From NCBI GenBank assembly GCA_948875265.1, contig CAQRYF010000058.1:1-10272 (forward strand): DNA of 10,272 nt, in the 5' to 3' direction. This stretch comes from an uncultured Clostridia bacterium (lineage in GTDB: Bacteria; Bacillota; Clostridia; TANB77; CAG-508). The notes under the pieces were generated by a model. It made no database searches and was not told the DNA's origin. It saw only the letters and a program-made list of their open reading frames with translations. The stretch's first letter is position 1, and every line of letters begins with the position of its first letter. Of the stretch, positions 1-7,334 are shown piece by piece. Position numbers and translations under genes: made by a program.

Positions 1-54
1 TAAAAATACACCTCCAAATGTTAGATTTTTGTCTAACATTTGGGGTGCACTTCA
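1..54. mobile_element. Right-end remnant of an IS3-family (IS150-group) insertion sequence
   Basis: Read on the minus strand from 54, the sequence begins TGAAGTGCACCCCAAATG and continues TTAGAC. This has the form I remember for terminal inverted repeats of IS150-group elements in Firmicutes (TG at the tip, then GCACCCC, then an AGTTAGAC-like stretch). The segment also folds: 14-25 (CCAAATGTTAGA) pairs perfectly with 32-43, and 9-12 pairs with 44-47 around a bulged T13, leaving a 6-nt loop. No transposase reading frame is visible because the window starts here; the TAA at 1-3 could be the end of the transposase gene. The alternative is a plain intergenic hairpin or terminator. A T-rich tract follows the hairpin only on the minus strand (7-1), so it is not a good + strand terminator. 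The identification rests on remembered terminal sequences. Confidence 0.5.
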
Positions 55-196
55 TATTTGGATAGTCTTTTAATGGTTTGGGACATAGAGAATGGAATTG
101 TTGTTTTGATACATCATTTAAAATAAAAATTTTAATGTCTAAATTTAAATAAATACCATGAAAAATATTACAAAAAGTGCAATATATTACAGAACT

Positions 197-224
197 GTTA
201 AATGTTTGTTACATTTGTATTAAC
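197..224. repeat. Small dyad just upstream of the rsmD promoter
   Basis: AAATGT (200-205) and ACATTT (211-216) form an inverted repeat with a 5-nt spacer, and GTTAA (197-201) and TTAAC (220-224) form a partly overlapping outer pair. It ends 4 nt before the -35 hexamer. That position would suit an operator, but dyads this short are common by chance in AT-rich DNA. Confidence 0.2.
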
Positions 225-228
225 ACTA

Positions 229-257
229 TTGACCATTGGTTAAAAAAAGAATAGAAT
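229..257 (+). promoter_or_regulatory. Probable sigma-A promoter for rsmD
   Basis: TTGACC (229-234) is followed after exactly 17 nt by TAGAAT (252-257). Each hexamer has one mismatch to the consensus (TTGACA, TATAAT). Transcription would start near 264, giving a leader of about 18 nt that contains the rsmD ribosome binding site (AAAGGTGG, 271-278). This is the clearest promoter in the window and probably serves both rsmD and the coiled-coil gene behind it. Confidence 0.65.
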
Positions 258-281
258 AATATTATCTTAGAAAGGTGGATT

Positions 282-839
282 ATGAGAATAATAAGCGGTA
301 AAGCAAGAGGGACAAAATTATATACATTGGAAGGTAAAAATACCAGACCAACATTAGATCGAGTAAAAGAATCATTGTTTAACATTATACAAAATGAAAT
401 ACAAGATAGCTTATTCTTAGATTTGTTTTCAGGAAGTGGTGCAATAGGACTAGAAGCAGTGAGTAGAGGAGCAAGAATGGCAACACTTTGTGACAATTCA
501 AAAGAAGCTATACAAATTATAAAGAAAAATGTTTTAAAAACACATTTAGAAGAAAAAGTTAAAATATATAATTGCAATTTTGAAAATTTATTAAAAACTA
601 AGATAAATGAAAAACAAGATATTATATATATAGATCCACCATATGAAACAAACTTTGCATATGAAGCAGTAAAAATAATTCTAGAACAAGATTTAATAAA
701 AGAAGATTCCACAATAATAATAGAAACAGATCAAGAGGAAAAAATCATAAAAGAAATAGAAAAATTGGAAGTGGAAATAATAGATATAAGGAAATACGGA
801 CGAGCATATCTTATATTCTTAAATAAAAGGAAGGGGTAA
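282..839 (+). CDS. rsmD: 16S rRNA (guanine966-N2)-methyltransferase RsmD
   Basis: The 185-residue protein has the full RsmD plan and the usual family length. The N-terminus MRIISGKARG is the typical opening. TRPTLDRVKESLFNII (21-36) is the conserved substrate-side segment. FLDLFSGSGAIG (45-56) is the SAM-binding motif I of Rossmann-fold methyltransferases. DPPY (118-121) is the catalytic motif IV of N-methyltransferases. By family knowledge it transfers a methyl group from SAM to N2 of G966 in helix 31 of 16S rRNA during assembly of the 30S subunit, in the cytoplasm. The start at 282 is supported by AAAGGTGG at 271-278 and by the family N-terminus. In many Firmicutes rsmD is followed directly by coaD; here a coiled-coil gene follows instead, with a 4-nt gap. 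Confidence 0.95.
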   Translation: MRIISGKARGTKLYTLEGKNTRPTLDRVKESLFNIIQNEIQDSLFLDLFSGSGAIGLEAVSRGARMATLCDNSKEAIQIIKKNVLKTHLEEKVKIYNCNFENLLKTKINEKQDIIYIDPPYETNFAYEAVKIILEQDLIKEDSTIIIETDQEEKIIKEIEKLEVEIIDIRKYGRAYLIFLNKRKG

Positions 840-843
840 AACC

Positions 844-1347
844 ATGGAAATATTTACATTATTAGAAACTTTAGAGGATTTATTAGAAAATAGTAGAAAT
901 CTACCATTTTCTTCAAAAGGGATTGTTGACAAAGAGGAGATGTTAGATTTAATAAAAGAAATTAGAATAAAACTTCCAGATGAATTAAAACAAGCAAAAT
1001 GGGTAAAGGAAGAAAGACAACGTATATTGGTTGAAGCCCAAAAAGAAGCTGATGGAATAGTAAAAGAAGCAGAAAATAGAATAATAGCAATGATAGATGA
1101 ACATGAGATAACAAGAAAAGCATATGATCAAAAGACAGAAATAATAGAAACAGCAAATGAAATGTCAAGAGAGATTTCAAAAGGAACAAAAGAATATGCA
1201 GATAGTTTATTAGGTAATACTGAAGAGGTATTAAATGAAACCTTAGAAAAACTAGGAACAAACATGTCAGAAGCATTAAGTTTAATGCAAATTTCTTTAG
1301 AAGATACAATAAAGACTATTCAAAATAGTAGAAAAGAACTAAAATAG
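844..1347 (+). CDS. Small coiled-coil protein (ATP synthase b/H- or DivIVA-like helix)
   Basis: The protein has 167 residues and I do not recognise a defined function. It is almost wholly helical and rich in Glu and Lys, with no signal peptide and no membrane segment. Residues 1-45 form a short helical start with a basic and hydrophobic patch (IKEIRIKLP). Residues 46-115 look like a continuous coiled coil (AKWVKEERQRILVEAQKEAD and onward), the kind of sequence that automatic annotation often labels ATPase or V-type subunit H for general similarity to stator-stalk helices. There is no Walker motif, so an ATPase label would be misleading. The start at 844 is preceded by AAGGAAGGGG (827-836), which lies inside the end of rsmD, so the two genes are translated from one message. 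A scaffold or division-linked role is possible but unproven. Confidence 0.8.
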   Translation: MEIFTLLETLEDLLENSRNLPFSSKGIVDKEEMLDLIKEIRIKLPDELKQAKWVKEERQRILVEAQKEADGIVKEAENRIIAMIDEHEITRKAYDQKTEIIETANEMSREISKGTKEYADSLLGNTEEVLNETLEKLGTNMSEALSLMQISLEDTIKTIQNSRKELK

Positions 1348-1357
1348 AAAAAAGAAA

Positions 1358-1411
1358 CAGAAGTCAGAGGTCAGAAGTCAAACAAGCAAAGACTTTTGAA
1401 ATCTGACTTTT
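1358..1411. repeat. Tandem GTCAGA-type 7-mers with a complementary arm
   Basis: Three tandem 7-nt units (AAGTCAG, AGGTCAG, AAGTCAA) lie at 1361-1381, within a 9-nt direct repeat CAGAAGTCA (1358-1366 and 1372-1380). A complementary arm follows: AGAAGTCAGA (1359-1368) can pair with TCTGACTTTT (1402-1411) with one G-T pair, and alternatively CAGAAGTC (1372-1379) can pair with GACTTTTG (1391-1398). It lies directly after the coiled-coil gene and could act as a weak transcription barrier, but there is no clean stem plus T-run. Confidence 0.5.
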
Positions 1412-1429
1412 AAAGGATTAAGAGGGATT

Positions 1430-1462
1430 AGTTGTCGACAGGAACTGGCCTTTTTGACAACT
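1430..1462. repeat. 33-nt hairpin, possible degenerate single copy of the GGGACG-loop repeat
   Basis: AGTTGTC (1430-1436) pairs with GACAACT (1456-1462). The total span is 33 nt, the same as each hairpin of the two paired repeats at 3922-4059 and 7330-7452. Its inner bases AGGAACTGGCCTT (1440-1452) match the loop AAGAAACGTCCCC at 4038-4050 at 7 of 13 positions. It sits 15 nt before the ftsK ribosome binding region. Membership in the repeat family is a weak inference; the hairpin itself is directly visible. Confidence 0.4.
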
Positions 1463-1486
1463 TTGATATAAGAAAGGATGGGAAAA

Positions 1487-3916
1487 ATGGCTAAAAAAAG
1501 AAGATATAAAAAGAGAAAAAAGACAGCATCAAAAAATGATGTAGCTATAGTTGTATTAATAGTGCTTAGTATACTTTTAGCTGTTTTAATATATACAAAA
1601 TCAGGTGTAGTTGGAGTGAAACTAAATGAGATATTAGGTGGAATGATGGGCATTATGCAATATGTACTTCCAATAGGAATATTTGCACTTAGTATAAAAA
1701 TAGCATGTGATGATAACAATGAGTTGAATTCAAAAATGATTCAATATGGAGTATTTATAGTAAGCCTTTGTGTAGTTTTTAGTGTATTACAAATATCTAC
1801 AGGAGAATTGCAATCTTCAAAAGACTTATCAGAAGTAGTAAAAGATGCATATTTTTTAGGGAGCCAAAGTAAAGGCGGAGGTGCAATTGGAGCAGTAGCA
1901 GCAGTACCACTTGCTAAATTATTAGGAGATATTGGAGCTGTAATTCTTTGCTTAGGTATAGCAATAGTGTTACTTGTATTTACTTTTGGTATTAATATGT
2001 CAGAAATAATTAATTTAATTGTAGAAAAGATGGAAGAAAAGAAAGAAGAAAAACTGGAGAGGAAAGAACAATTAAGAAAACAACATGAAAGTGAAATTAG
2101 AGAAACTCCTGCACAAAGAAGAAAAAGAGAAAGACAAGAAAGAATGGCAAGAAGAGAGATAGAGAGAATGAATCAACTTGAGAAAGAACAAAAAGATACA
2201 ATGCCAGAACAAATAAAAATCAACTTTGGTGGAAGAATTGTGGATACAGCAGATGAAAAAACAAGATTAAAGAAATATGATCACTCAGGAGAAGATTTAG
2301 AACCATTAACAAAAAATAGTAAAAAACAAAAACAAGAAATGCAACCAGATGTAATTGAAAACAATTTATTTAAACAAGAAGAGGAAAAAAAGGAAGACAA
2401 GAAAAAAGAAGTTTTACAATTAGAACATTCTATGGTAGTAGAGGATGAACATTATGAATATCCACCATTAGAAATTCTTAGTAAACCAAGCAAAAAAGCT
2501 TTAAAAGGTGGAGCAAAGGCTTTAACAGACACTGCTACAAAACTACAAAAAACATTATATAGTTTTGGGGTATCTGCTAAGGTGGAAAATGTATCAGTTG
2601 GACCAGCAATTACAAGATACGAATTAAAGCCAGCAGAAGGTGTACGTGTAAGTAAAATTGCAAATCTTGCAGATGATATTGCATTAAATTTAGCAGCAGA
2701 AACTATAAGAATTGAAGCACCAATTCCAGGGAAGCAGGCAGTTGGAATTGAGGTTCCAAATAAAGAAAAAGAAGCTGTTCATCTAAGAGAAGTATTAGAT
2801 AGTGAAGAATTTAAAGAAAACAAATCTAAATTATCAGTAGCACTTGGAAAAGATGTTGCAGGAAATATTCAATTAGCTGATATTGCAAAAATGCCACATG
2901 TATTAATTGCAGGTTCTACAGGTTCAGGAAAGAGTGTATGTATAAATACAATAATAACAAGTATTATATATAATAGTAAACCAAGTGAAGTGAAATTAGT
3001 AATGGTAGATCCAAAAGTTGTAGAGCTTTCTGTATATAATGGAATACCACATCTATTAATCCCAGTAGTAACAGACCCTAGAAAAGCAGCAGGAGCACTT
3101 GCTTGGGCAGTGCAAGAAATGGATGATAGATACAATAAATTTGCTAGCAAAGGTGTACGTGATTTAAAAGGATATAACAAAGCAATTGAAAAAGAAAATG
3201 AGGCAGGAAAATTACCTCAAATTGTAATAATTATAGATGAGTTGGCAGACTTAATGATGGTAGCAGCAAAAGAAGTTGAAGAATCAATTTGTAGATTAGC
3301 TCAAAAAGCAAGAGCAGCTGGAATGCACTTAGTAATTGCAACACAAAGACCATCAGTAGATGTTATCACAGGATTAATTAAAGCAAATGTGCCATCAAGA
3401 ATAGCATTTGCAGTATCATCACAAGTAGACTCAAGAACAATATTAGATAGTGTTGGAGCAGAAAAACTACTAGGAAAAGGAGATATGCTTTTCTTCCCAG
3501 CAGGAGCACCAAAACCATCAAGAGTTCAAGGTGCATTTGTATCAGATGACGAAGTGGAAAAAATAGTTGATTTTGTAAAATCTAATGGAACTGCAACATA
3601 TAGTGAAGATATATTAGAAAGTATTGAAAATAGTAATAAAACAGATAAAGAAATGGCACAAGAAACAGCTGACGATGACACAGACCCATTCTTAATGGAT
3701 GCAATTCAAACTGTAGTAGAAACAGGACAAGCATCAACATCTTTTATACAAAGAAGATTTAAAGTTGGATATGCAAGAGCAGGAAGAATAATAGACCAAA
3801 TGGAAGAAAGAGGAGTAATCTCAGGATATCAAGGAAGTAAACCAAGAGAAGTATTAATGACATTGGATAGATTAAATGAGTTAAAAATGGGAACAAGTGA
3901 TAAAATAGAAGAATAA
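1487..3916 (+). CDS. ftsK: DNA translocase FtsK/SpoIIIE
   Basis: This membrane-anchored hexameric pump uses ATP to move chromosomal DNA through the closing division or sporulation septum. Numbered from the ATG at 1487 (809 residues), the order is: a very basic start (MAKKRRYKKRKK), four or five hydrophobic segments (about 19-37, 54-72, 87-102 and 132-168), a charged linker (about 180-330), the alpha/beta motor domain with Walker A GSTGSGKS (476-483) and Walker B ending in D584-E585, and a C-terminal winged-helix gamma domain (about 733-800, DPFLMDAIQTVVETGQASTS) that reads polar DNA motifs. An upstream in-frame ATG at 1478 overlaps the AAAGG ribosome binding sequence with no spacing. The ATG at 1487 lies 8 nt after AAAGGA and gives the usual family start, so I chose it. 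FtsK and SpoIIIE cannot be told apart from this sequence alone. Confidence 0.95.
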   Translation: MAKKRRYKKRKKTASKNDVAIVVLIVLSILLAVLIYTKSGVVGVKLNEILGGMMGIMQYVLPIGIFALSIKIACDDNNELNSKMIQYGVFIVSLCVVFSVLQISTGELQSSKDLSEVVKDAYFLGSQSKGGGAIGAVAAVPLAKLLGDIGAVILCLGIAIVLLVFTFGINMSEIINLIVEKMEEKKEEKLERKEQLRKQHESEIRETPAQRRKRERQERMARREIERMNQLEKEQKDTMPEQIKINFGGRIVDTADEKTRLKKYDHSGEDLEPLTKNSKKQKQEMQPDVIENNLFKQEEEKKEDKKKEVLQLEHSMVVEDEHYEYPPLEILSKPSKKALKGGAKALTDTATKLQKTLYSFGVSAKVENVSVGPAITRYELKPAEGVRVSKIANLADDIALNLAAETIRIEAPIPGKQAVGIEVPNKEKEAVHLREVLDSEEFKENKSKLSVALGKDVAGNIQLADIAKMPHVLIAGSTGSGKSVCINTIITSIIYNSKPSEVKLVMVDPKVVELSVYNGIPHLLIPVVTDPRKAAGALAWAVQEMDDRYNKFASKGVRDLKGYNKAIEKENEAGKLPQIVIIIDELADLMMVAAKEVEESICRLAQKARAAGMHLVIATQRPSVDVITGLIKANVPSRIAFAVSSQVDSRTILDSVGAEKLLGKGDMLFFPAGAPKPSRVQGAFVSDDEVEKIVDFVKSNGTATYSEDILESIENSNKTDKEMAQETADDDTDPFLMDAIQTVVETGQASTSFIQRRFKVGYARAGRIIDQMEERGVISGYQGSKPREVLMTLDRLNELKMGTSDKIEE

Positions 3917-3921
3917 GAGCT

Positions 3922-4059
3922 ATGTCCTATTGGGGACGTTTCTTAATAGGACATTTACTAAATATTTGATATTAGAAGAGTTGATTTTAATGAGAGAATA
4001 TGGAAAGAGAAGAATTACACAAGAAAAATGTCCCATTAAGAAACGTCCCCAATAGGACA
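3922..4059. repeat. Paired-hairpin inverted repeat A (GGGACG loop)
   Basis: Two 34-nt arms (3923-3956 and 4026-4059) are reverse complements with one mismatch (A3948 versus C4034), separated by a 69-nt AT-rich spacer. Each arm is itself a hairpin. In arm 1, ATGTCCTATT (3922-3931) pairs with AATAGGACAT (3945-3954) around the 13-nt loop GGGGACGTTTCTT. In arm 2, TGTCCCATT (4029-4037) pairs with AATAGGACA (4051-4059), with one C-A mismatch, around AAGAAACGTCCCC. Arm 1 begins 6 nt after the ftsK stop codon. In RNA the region could form either two short hairpins or one long duplex. It could end ftsK transcription, but no T-run follows. The form recalls REP/BIME-like or MITE-like repeats of clostridia. 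Confidence 0.8.
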
Positions 4060-4072
4060 CCCAATAGGATAC
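4048..4072. repeat. 12-nt direct duplication at the outer edge of repeat A
   Basis: CCCAATAGGACAC (4048-4060) is followed directly by CCCAATAGGATAC (4060-4072): period 12, one mismatch. The first copy is the outer part of repeat A arm 2, so the second copy looks like slippage or a partial re-insertion at the edge of that repeat. Confidence 0.6.
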
Positions 4073-4080
4073 CTAAAAGA

Positions 4081-4096
4081 AAGGAGAAGAACTTTG
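4081..4096 (+). promoter_or_regulatory. Ribosome binding site that fixes a TTG start
   Basis: AAGGAG (4081-4086) lies 7 nt before a TTG codon (4094-4096). There is no in-frame ATG until about codon 186 of the reading frame that follows, so the strong site and its ideal spacing decide the TTG start. Confidence 0.7.
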
Positions 4097-5677
4097 CAGA
4101 AGAAAACAGAGAAATTTTTCGATAAAATTGTTAAAAAAAATTATAATGATGAGTTAGAAAAAGTTTTAGAGAAGAAGTATTTTGATGAAGATGCAAAAAG
4201 TCTTCTTCTTAACATTTTGTATAAAGTTGAAACAGCATATAAAGATTATGAAAATGTAAAAGTAAATATTGAGCCCAAAGAAGAATTTATTCAAAATATA
4301 ATTAGGAATATTAAGAAAAATTGTGATACTATAAAATTAGTAAAACCAAATTCAGAAGAGAGTAAAATTATAGGTAATAGAACTTTTTTAGTAGAAAAAA
4401 GTACAAATAGAATTATATGTTATCCTGTTGAAAGGAAACTTTTGTATTCAATAGCTAAGATAAGCAAAAATGAAAAGATTATAAAAGATGATTATTTTCT
4501 GATTAATAAAACATTATCAAATTTGATTAATGTTGGAAATAGTATTAATACTGTAGAACCATTGCGAGATTTTAACGGTTATTCATGGACTACTATTGAT
4601 AGAGAGATTGAAAGTATAGAACATAATTTAGTATATCAAAATTTAATAATGTTAGTAGGATATCAATTTTTAAATAACTGGATAAATAATAATCAATATA
4701 TAATAGATTATATGGAATTATTTAAAAGTAAATTAGAAGAAAGATATAATAAGCATAATGCTGAGGAAATTATAAAAATATTAGAAAAACTATCAGTTTT
4801 ATTAGATTTTAAATTTGATAGAAAGATAAAAAATGAAATAATAAAATTAAAAGAAGATATAGAACAGAAATTAGAAAAAATACAAGATAGTAAAAAATTC
4901 ATAAAGATATTAACAGAAGAAAAGGTTGCATTAACAAAGAAGATTAAAAATATTGATGAAACAATAAATAATAAAACTCTATTAGAAAAGGAATATCTAA
5001 CTAGAAACGAAATATTACCATTAAAAGAAAAGATATTTAGTATACGAATACTATCAAAAATGATGGCAGAAGAAAGACAAGAAAAAATAGAGCAGATTGA
5101 GAAAATAAATGAATTATTAATTCCACAAAATTTTGTTAAATATAAAAAGGAATTAGAAGAAAAAGAAGAATATTTAAAATTAGTAGAAACGAATGATTTA
5201 CAAAAAGATATTGATAAATTAATTATTGATTTACAAAAAGTATTTTTACAGTGTTATGAAATATTAATAAAATCAGCTCAAACAAAGCAAGACATTATAA
5301 AATTAATTTACCAGTTTAGATATTATTGTATATTACCATTTAAACCAGAAAAAAATGTAAATCAGGTAGATGAATTACAAGAAGAAATAAAAATGATTTG
5401 TAATTTATTAATAAGAAAAGCACATGAATTGAAAGTTATAAATATTATGGCAAAAAAAGAAGAATTAGATTATGAAATATTAAAAAATATTTTTAATATT
5501 AGAATAATTAATTTGGAAGAATTATATATTAAAATTACTAAAGAAAAAGATAAGTTTTTTATTCAGTTATTTGATGATAATATATTTGAAGAAAAAATTG
5601 AAATTACAAATATGGGAAATCTAAACAAAAAAGATTTAGATATTAAAATAGGAAAAAAAGTAAAAATTTTTAATTAA
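4094..5677 (+). CDS. Uncharacterised 527-residue coiled-coil protein
   Basis: I do not recognise this family. The product is soluble and very rich in Lys, Glu, Ile and Asn, with no signal peptide, no convincing membrane helix and no nucleotide-binding motif. The order is: a helical N-terminal region (1-80); a mixed segment with likely beta strands (about 90-115, including NRTFLVEKSTNRIICYPVER); a helical part containing EPLRDFNGYSW (155-165), the most motif-like stretch; predicted coiled coils at about 240-300 and 322-384; a helical segment around 385-470 with several Cys and aromatic residues (for example FRYYCILPF, 408-416); and a C-terminal mixed region (about 470-527). It starts at TTG with a strong AAGGAG. 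It lies 12 nt upstream of the nuclease gene, so the two are probably co-transcribed. Its base composition is visibly more AT-rich than ftsK. A structural or RNA-related partner role is only a guess from position. Confidence 0.85.
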   Translation: MQKKTEKFFDKIVKKNYNDELEKVLEKKYFDEDAKSLLLNILYKVETAYKDYENVKVNIEPKEEFIQNIIRNIKKNCDTIKLVKPNSEESKIIGNRTFLVEKSTNRIICYPVERKLLYSIAKISKNEKIIKDDYFLINKTLSNLINVGNSINTVEPLRDFNGYSWTTIDREIESIEHNLVYQNLIMLVGYQFLNNWINNNQYIIDYMELFKSKLEERYNKHNAEEIIKILEKLSVLLDFKFDRKIKNEIIKLKEDIEQKLEKIQDSKKFIKILTEEKVALTKKIKNIDETINNKTLLEKEYLTRNEILPLKEKIFSIRILSKMMAEERQEKIEQIEKINELLIPQNFVKYKKELEEKEEYLKLVETNDLQKDIDKLIIDLQKVFLQCYEILIKSAQTKQDIIKLIYQFRYYCILPFKPEKNVNQVDELQEEIKMICNLLIRKAHELKVINIMAKKEELDYEILKNIFNIRIINLEELYIKITKEKDKFFIQLFDDNIFEEKIEITNMGNLNKKDLDIKIGKKVKIFN

Positions 5678-5689
5678 TGGAGGGATTAT

Positions 5690-7334
5690 ATGAAAATAAC
5701 ATTTTTAGGAGCGACAAGAACTGTTACAGGATCGAATTTTTTAGTAGAAGCAGCAGGAAAGAAATTTTTAGTTGATTGTGGTATGTGGCAAGGAAAAGCA
5801 GAGTTAGAAAATCAAAATATGGAAAAGTTTGAATTTAATCCAGCAGAACTAGACTTTATGTTATTAACACATGCGCATATAGATCACTCAGGAAGAATTC
5901 CTAAATTATATAATGAAGGATTTAAAAATAAAATATATGCACATAAAGCTACATGTGATTTATGTACATTGATGTTGCCAGATAGTCGGACATATTCAAG
6001 AAATGGAAAATCAATGGAAAAACAAGAAAAGAAAAAGAAAAGGCGAAAAAGAAGTACCACCTTTATATACAGCAGAAGATGCCTTGAGATGTATAGAGAT
6101 ATTTGAGCCAGTACAATATGATGAAATAATTGAAATAACACCAGATATACATGTAAGATTTAATGATGCAGGTCATATGTTAGGATCAAGTATTATTGAA
6201 TTATGGGTAAAAGAAGATGGAAAAGAAACAAAAACAGTATTTACAGGAGACTTAGGTAACAATGATATTCCTCTATTAGACTCTCCAACAATGATTGAAA
6301 ATGCAGATTATCTAGTTATGGAATCAACATATGGAAGTAGACTTCATATGAGAAATGATGAAAAAGCAGAGATGTTTTTAAACATAGTATCTGAAACATT
6401 AGATAATGGAGGAACAGTAGTAATACCATCTTTTGCAGTAGGAAGAACACAAGAAATATTATATGAAATAAATAAATTAAAAGATATAATACAAGATGAA
6501 GAATTTAAAAGAAAATATAAGACTTTGATGAAAGCATCAGTATATGTTGATAGCCCACTTGCAATATCAGCAACAGAAGTTTTTAGAGAAAATATGAATT
6601 TATTTGAACCAGAAGTTCAAGAAGAAATGTTAAAAGGAGATAATCCTCTAGAATTTCCAGGGTTACAATTCACAAGAACAGCAGATGAATCTAAAGCATT
6701 AAACGAGGATGAAAGACCAAGTATAATAATATCTGCAAGTGGTATGTGTGAAGTTGGAAGAATAAAACATCACCTAAAACACAATTTATGGAATCCAAAA
6801 TCAACCATACTTTTTGTTGGATATCAAGCACCAGGAACCTTAGGATATAACATTGTAAATGGAGAGAAAAAAGTAAAGGTATTTGGAGAAGAAATAGCTG
6901 TAAATGCAAGAATTGAATATATAGAAGGATATTCTGGTCACGCAGATCAAAATGGACTAATGAATTTCATTTATTCTTTTATAAGTAAACCAAAGCATAT
7001 TTTCTTAGTACATGGAGAAGAAGAATCACAAGATGTGTTAAAAGAAAAAATAGAAACAGAAGCAGCAATAGGAGTTACAATACCTGAATTTGGAGAAACA
7101 TATGAATTAAACGAAGAAATCACAATGACAAATAAAATAGAAAGAAAAATCAACAAAACAATAAAATCAGAAATAGTAGAAAGACTAGAAAAACTAAAAG
7201 AAGAAATAAAAGATATGGACACATATGTAAGACAAGACATAGACAATAAAAACTTAAGAGATGAAGACATATTTAGAATAAATGAAAAAATAAAAGACTT
7301 AGAAAAACAAATAATTAATGTAATTGAAGGATGA
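5690..7334 (+). pseudogene. Beta-CASP metallo-beta-lactamase RNA nuclease, frame broken near 5987
   Basis: Two overlapping frames together make one protein: 5690-5986 (first 99 codons; that frame stops at 6104-6106) and 5988-7334. Omitting C5987 joins them into a 547-residue protein reading PDSGHIQEMENQWKNK across the junction, as the family expects. Motifs in the joined numbering are HAHIDH (61-66, zinc ligands), GHMLGS with H162, GDLG with D187, the beta-CASP sequence GRTQE (from 251), SGMCEVGR, SGHAD with H417, and VHGE with H441. About 75 mostly helical residues follow. By family this is an Ysh1/CPSF73-like cytoplasmic RNA endo- or exonuclease with two zinc ions. The start has GGAGGGAT just upstream and a 12-nt gap from the previous gene. 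The break removes the whole second half unless ribosomes shift +1. Whether it is a true mutation, an assembly error or a recoding site cannot be settled here. The family call is firm. Confidence 0.88.

Noticed and set aside
209..712. Minus-strand open frame opposite rsmD, and similar ones opposite the other genes
   Set aside because: They lie antisense to clear genes, have low-complexity Leu/Phe/Ser composition and lack ribosome sites.
1358..1380. CRISPR-like array
   Set aside because: Units are 7-9 nt without unique spacers; nothing else in the window resembles CRISPR repeats or cas genes.
1454..1471. TTGACA (1454-1459) as a -35 for ftsK
   Set aside because: The only TATA-like sequence follows after about 6-8 nt, and the hexamer is part of the hairpin stem.
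1478..1486. Upstream ATG for ftsK
   Set aside because: It overlaps the AAAGG sequence with no spacing, while the ATG 9 nt later has correct spacing and the typical MAKKRR start.
3966..4001. Possible promoter in the repeat A spacer (TTGATA, TTGATT)
   Set aside because: No acceptable -10 hexamer lies 16-18 nt downstream of either candidate.
3990..4055. Short open frame of 21 codons (MREYGKRRITQ...) spanning the spacer and arm 2 of repeat A
   Set aside because: It has no ribosome binding site, its second half lies in the inverted repeat, and it is no longer than chance allows.
6003..7334. Separate gene starting at ATG 6003
   Set aside because: It has no ribosome site and lacks the HAHIDH metal-binding half; the reading continues the upstream nuclease once C5987 is skipped.
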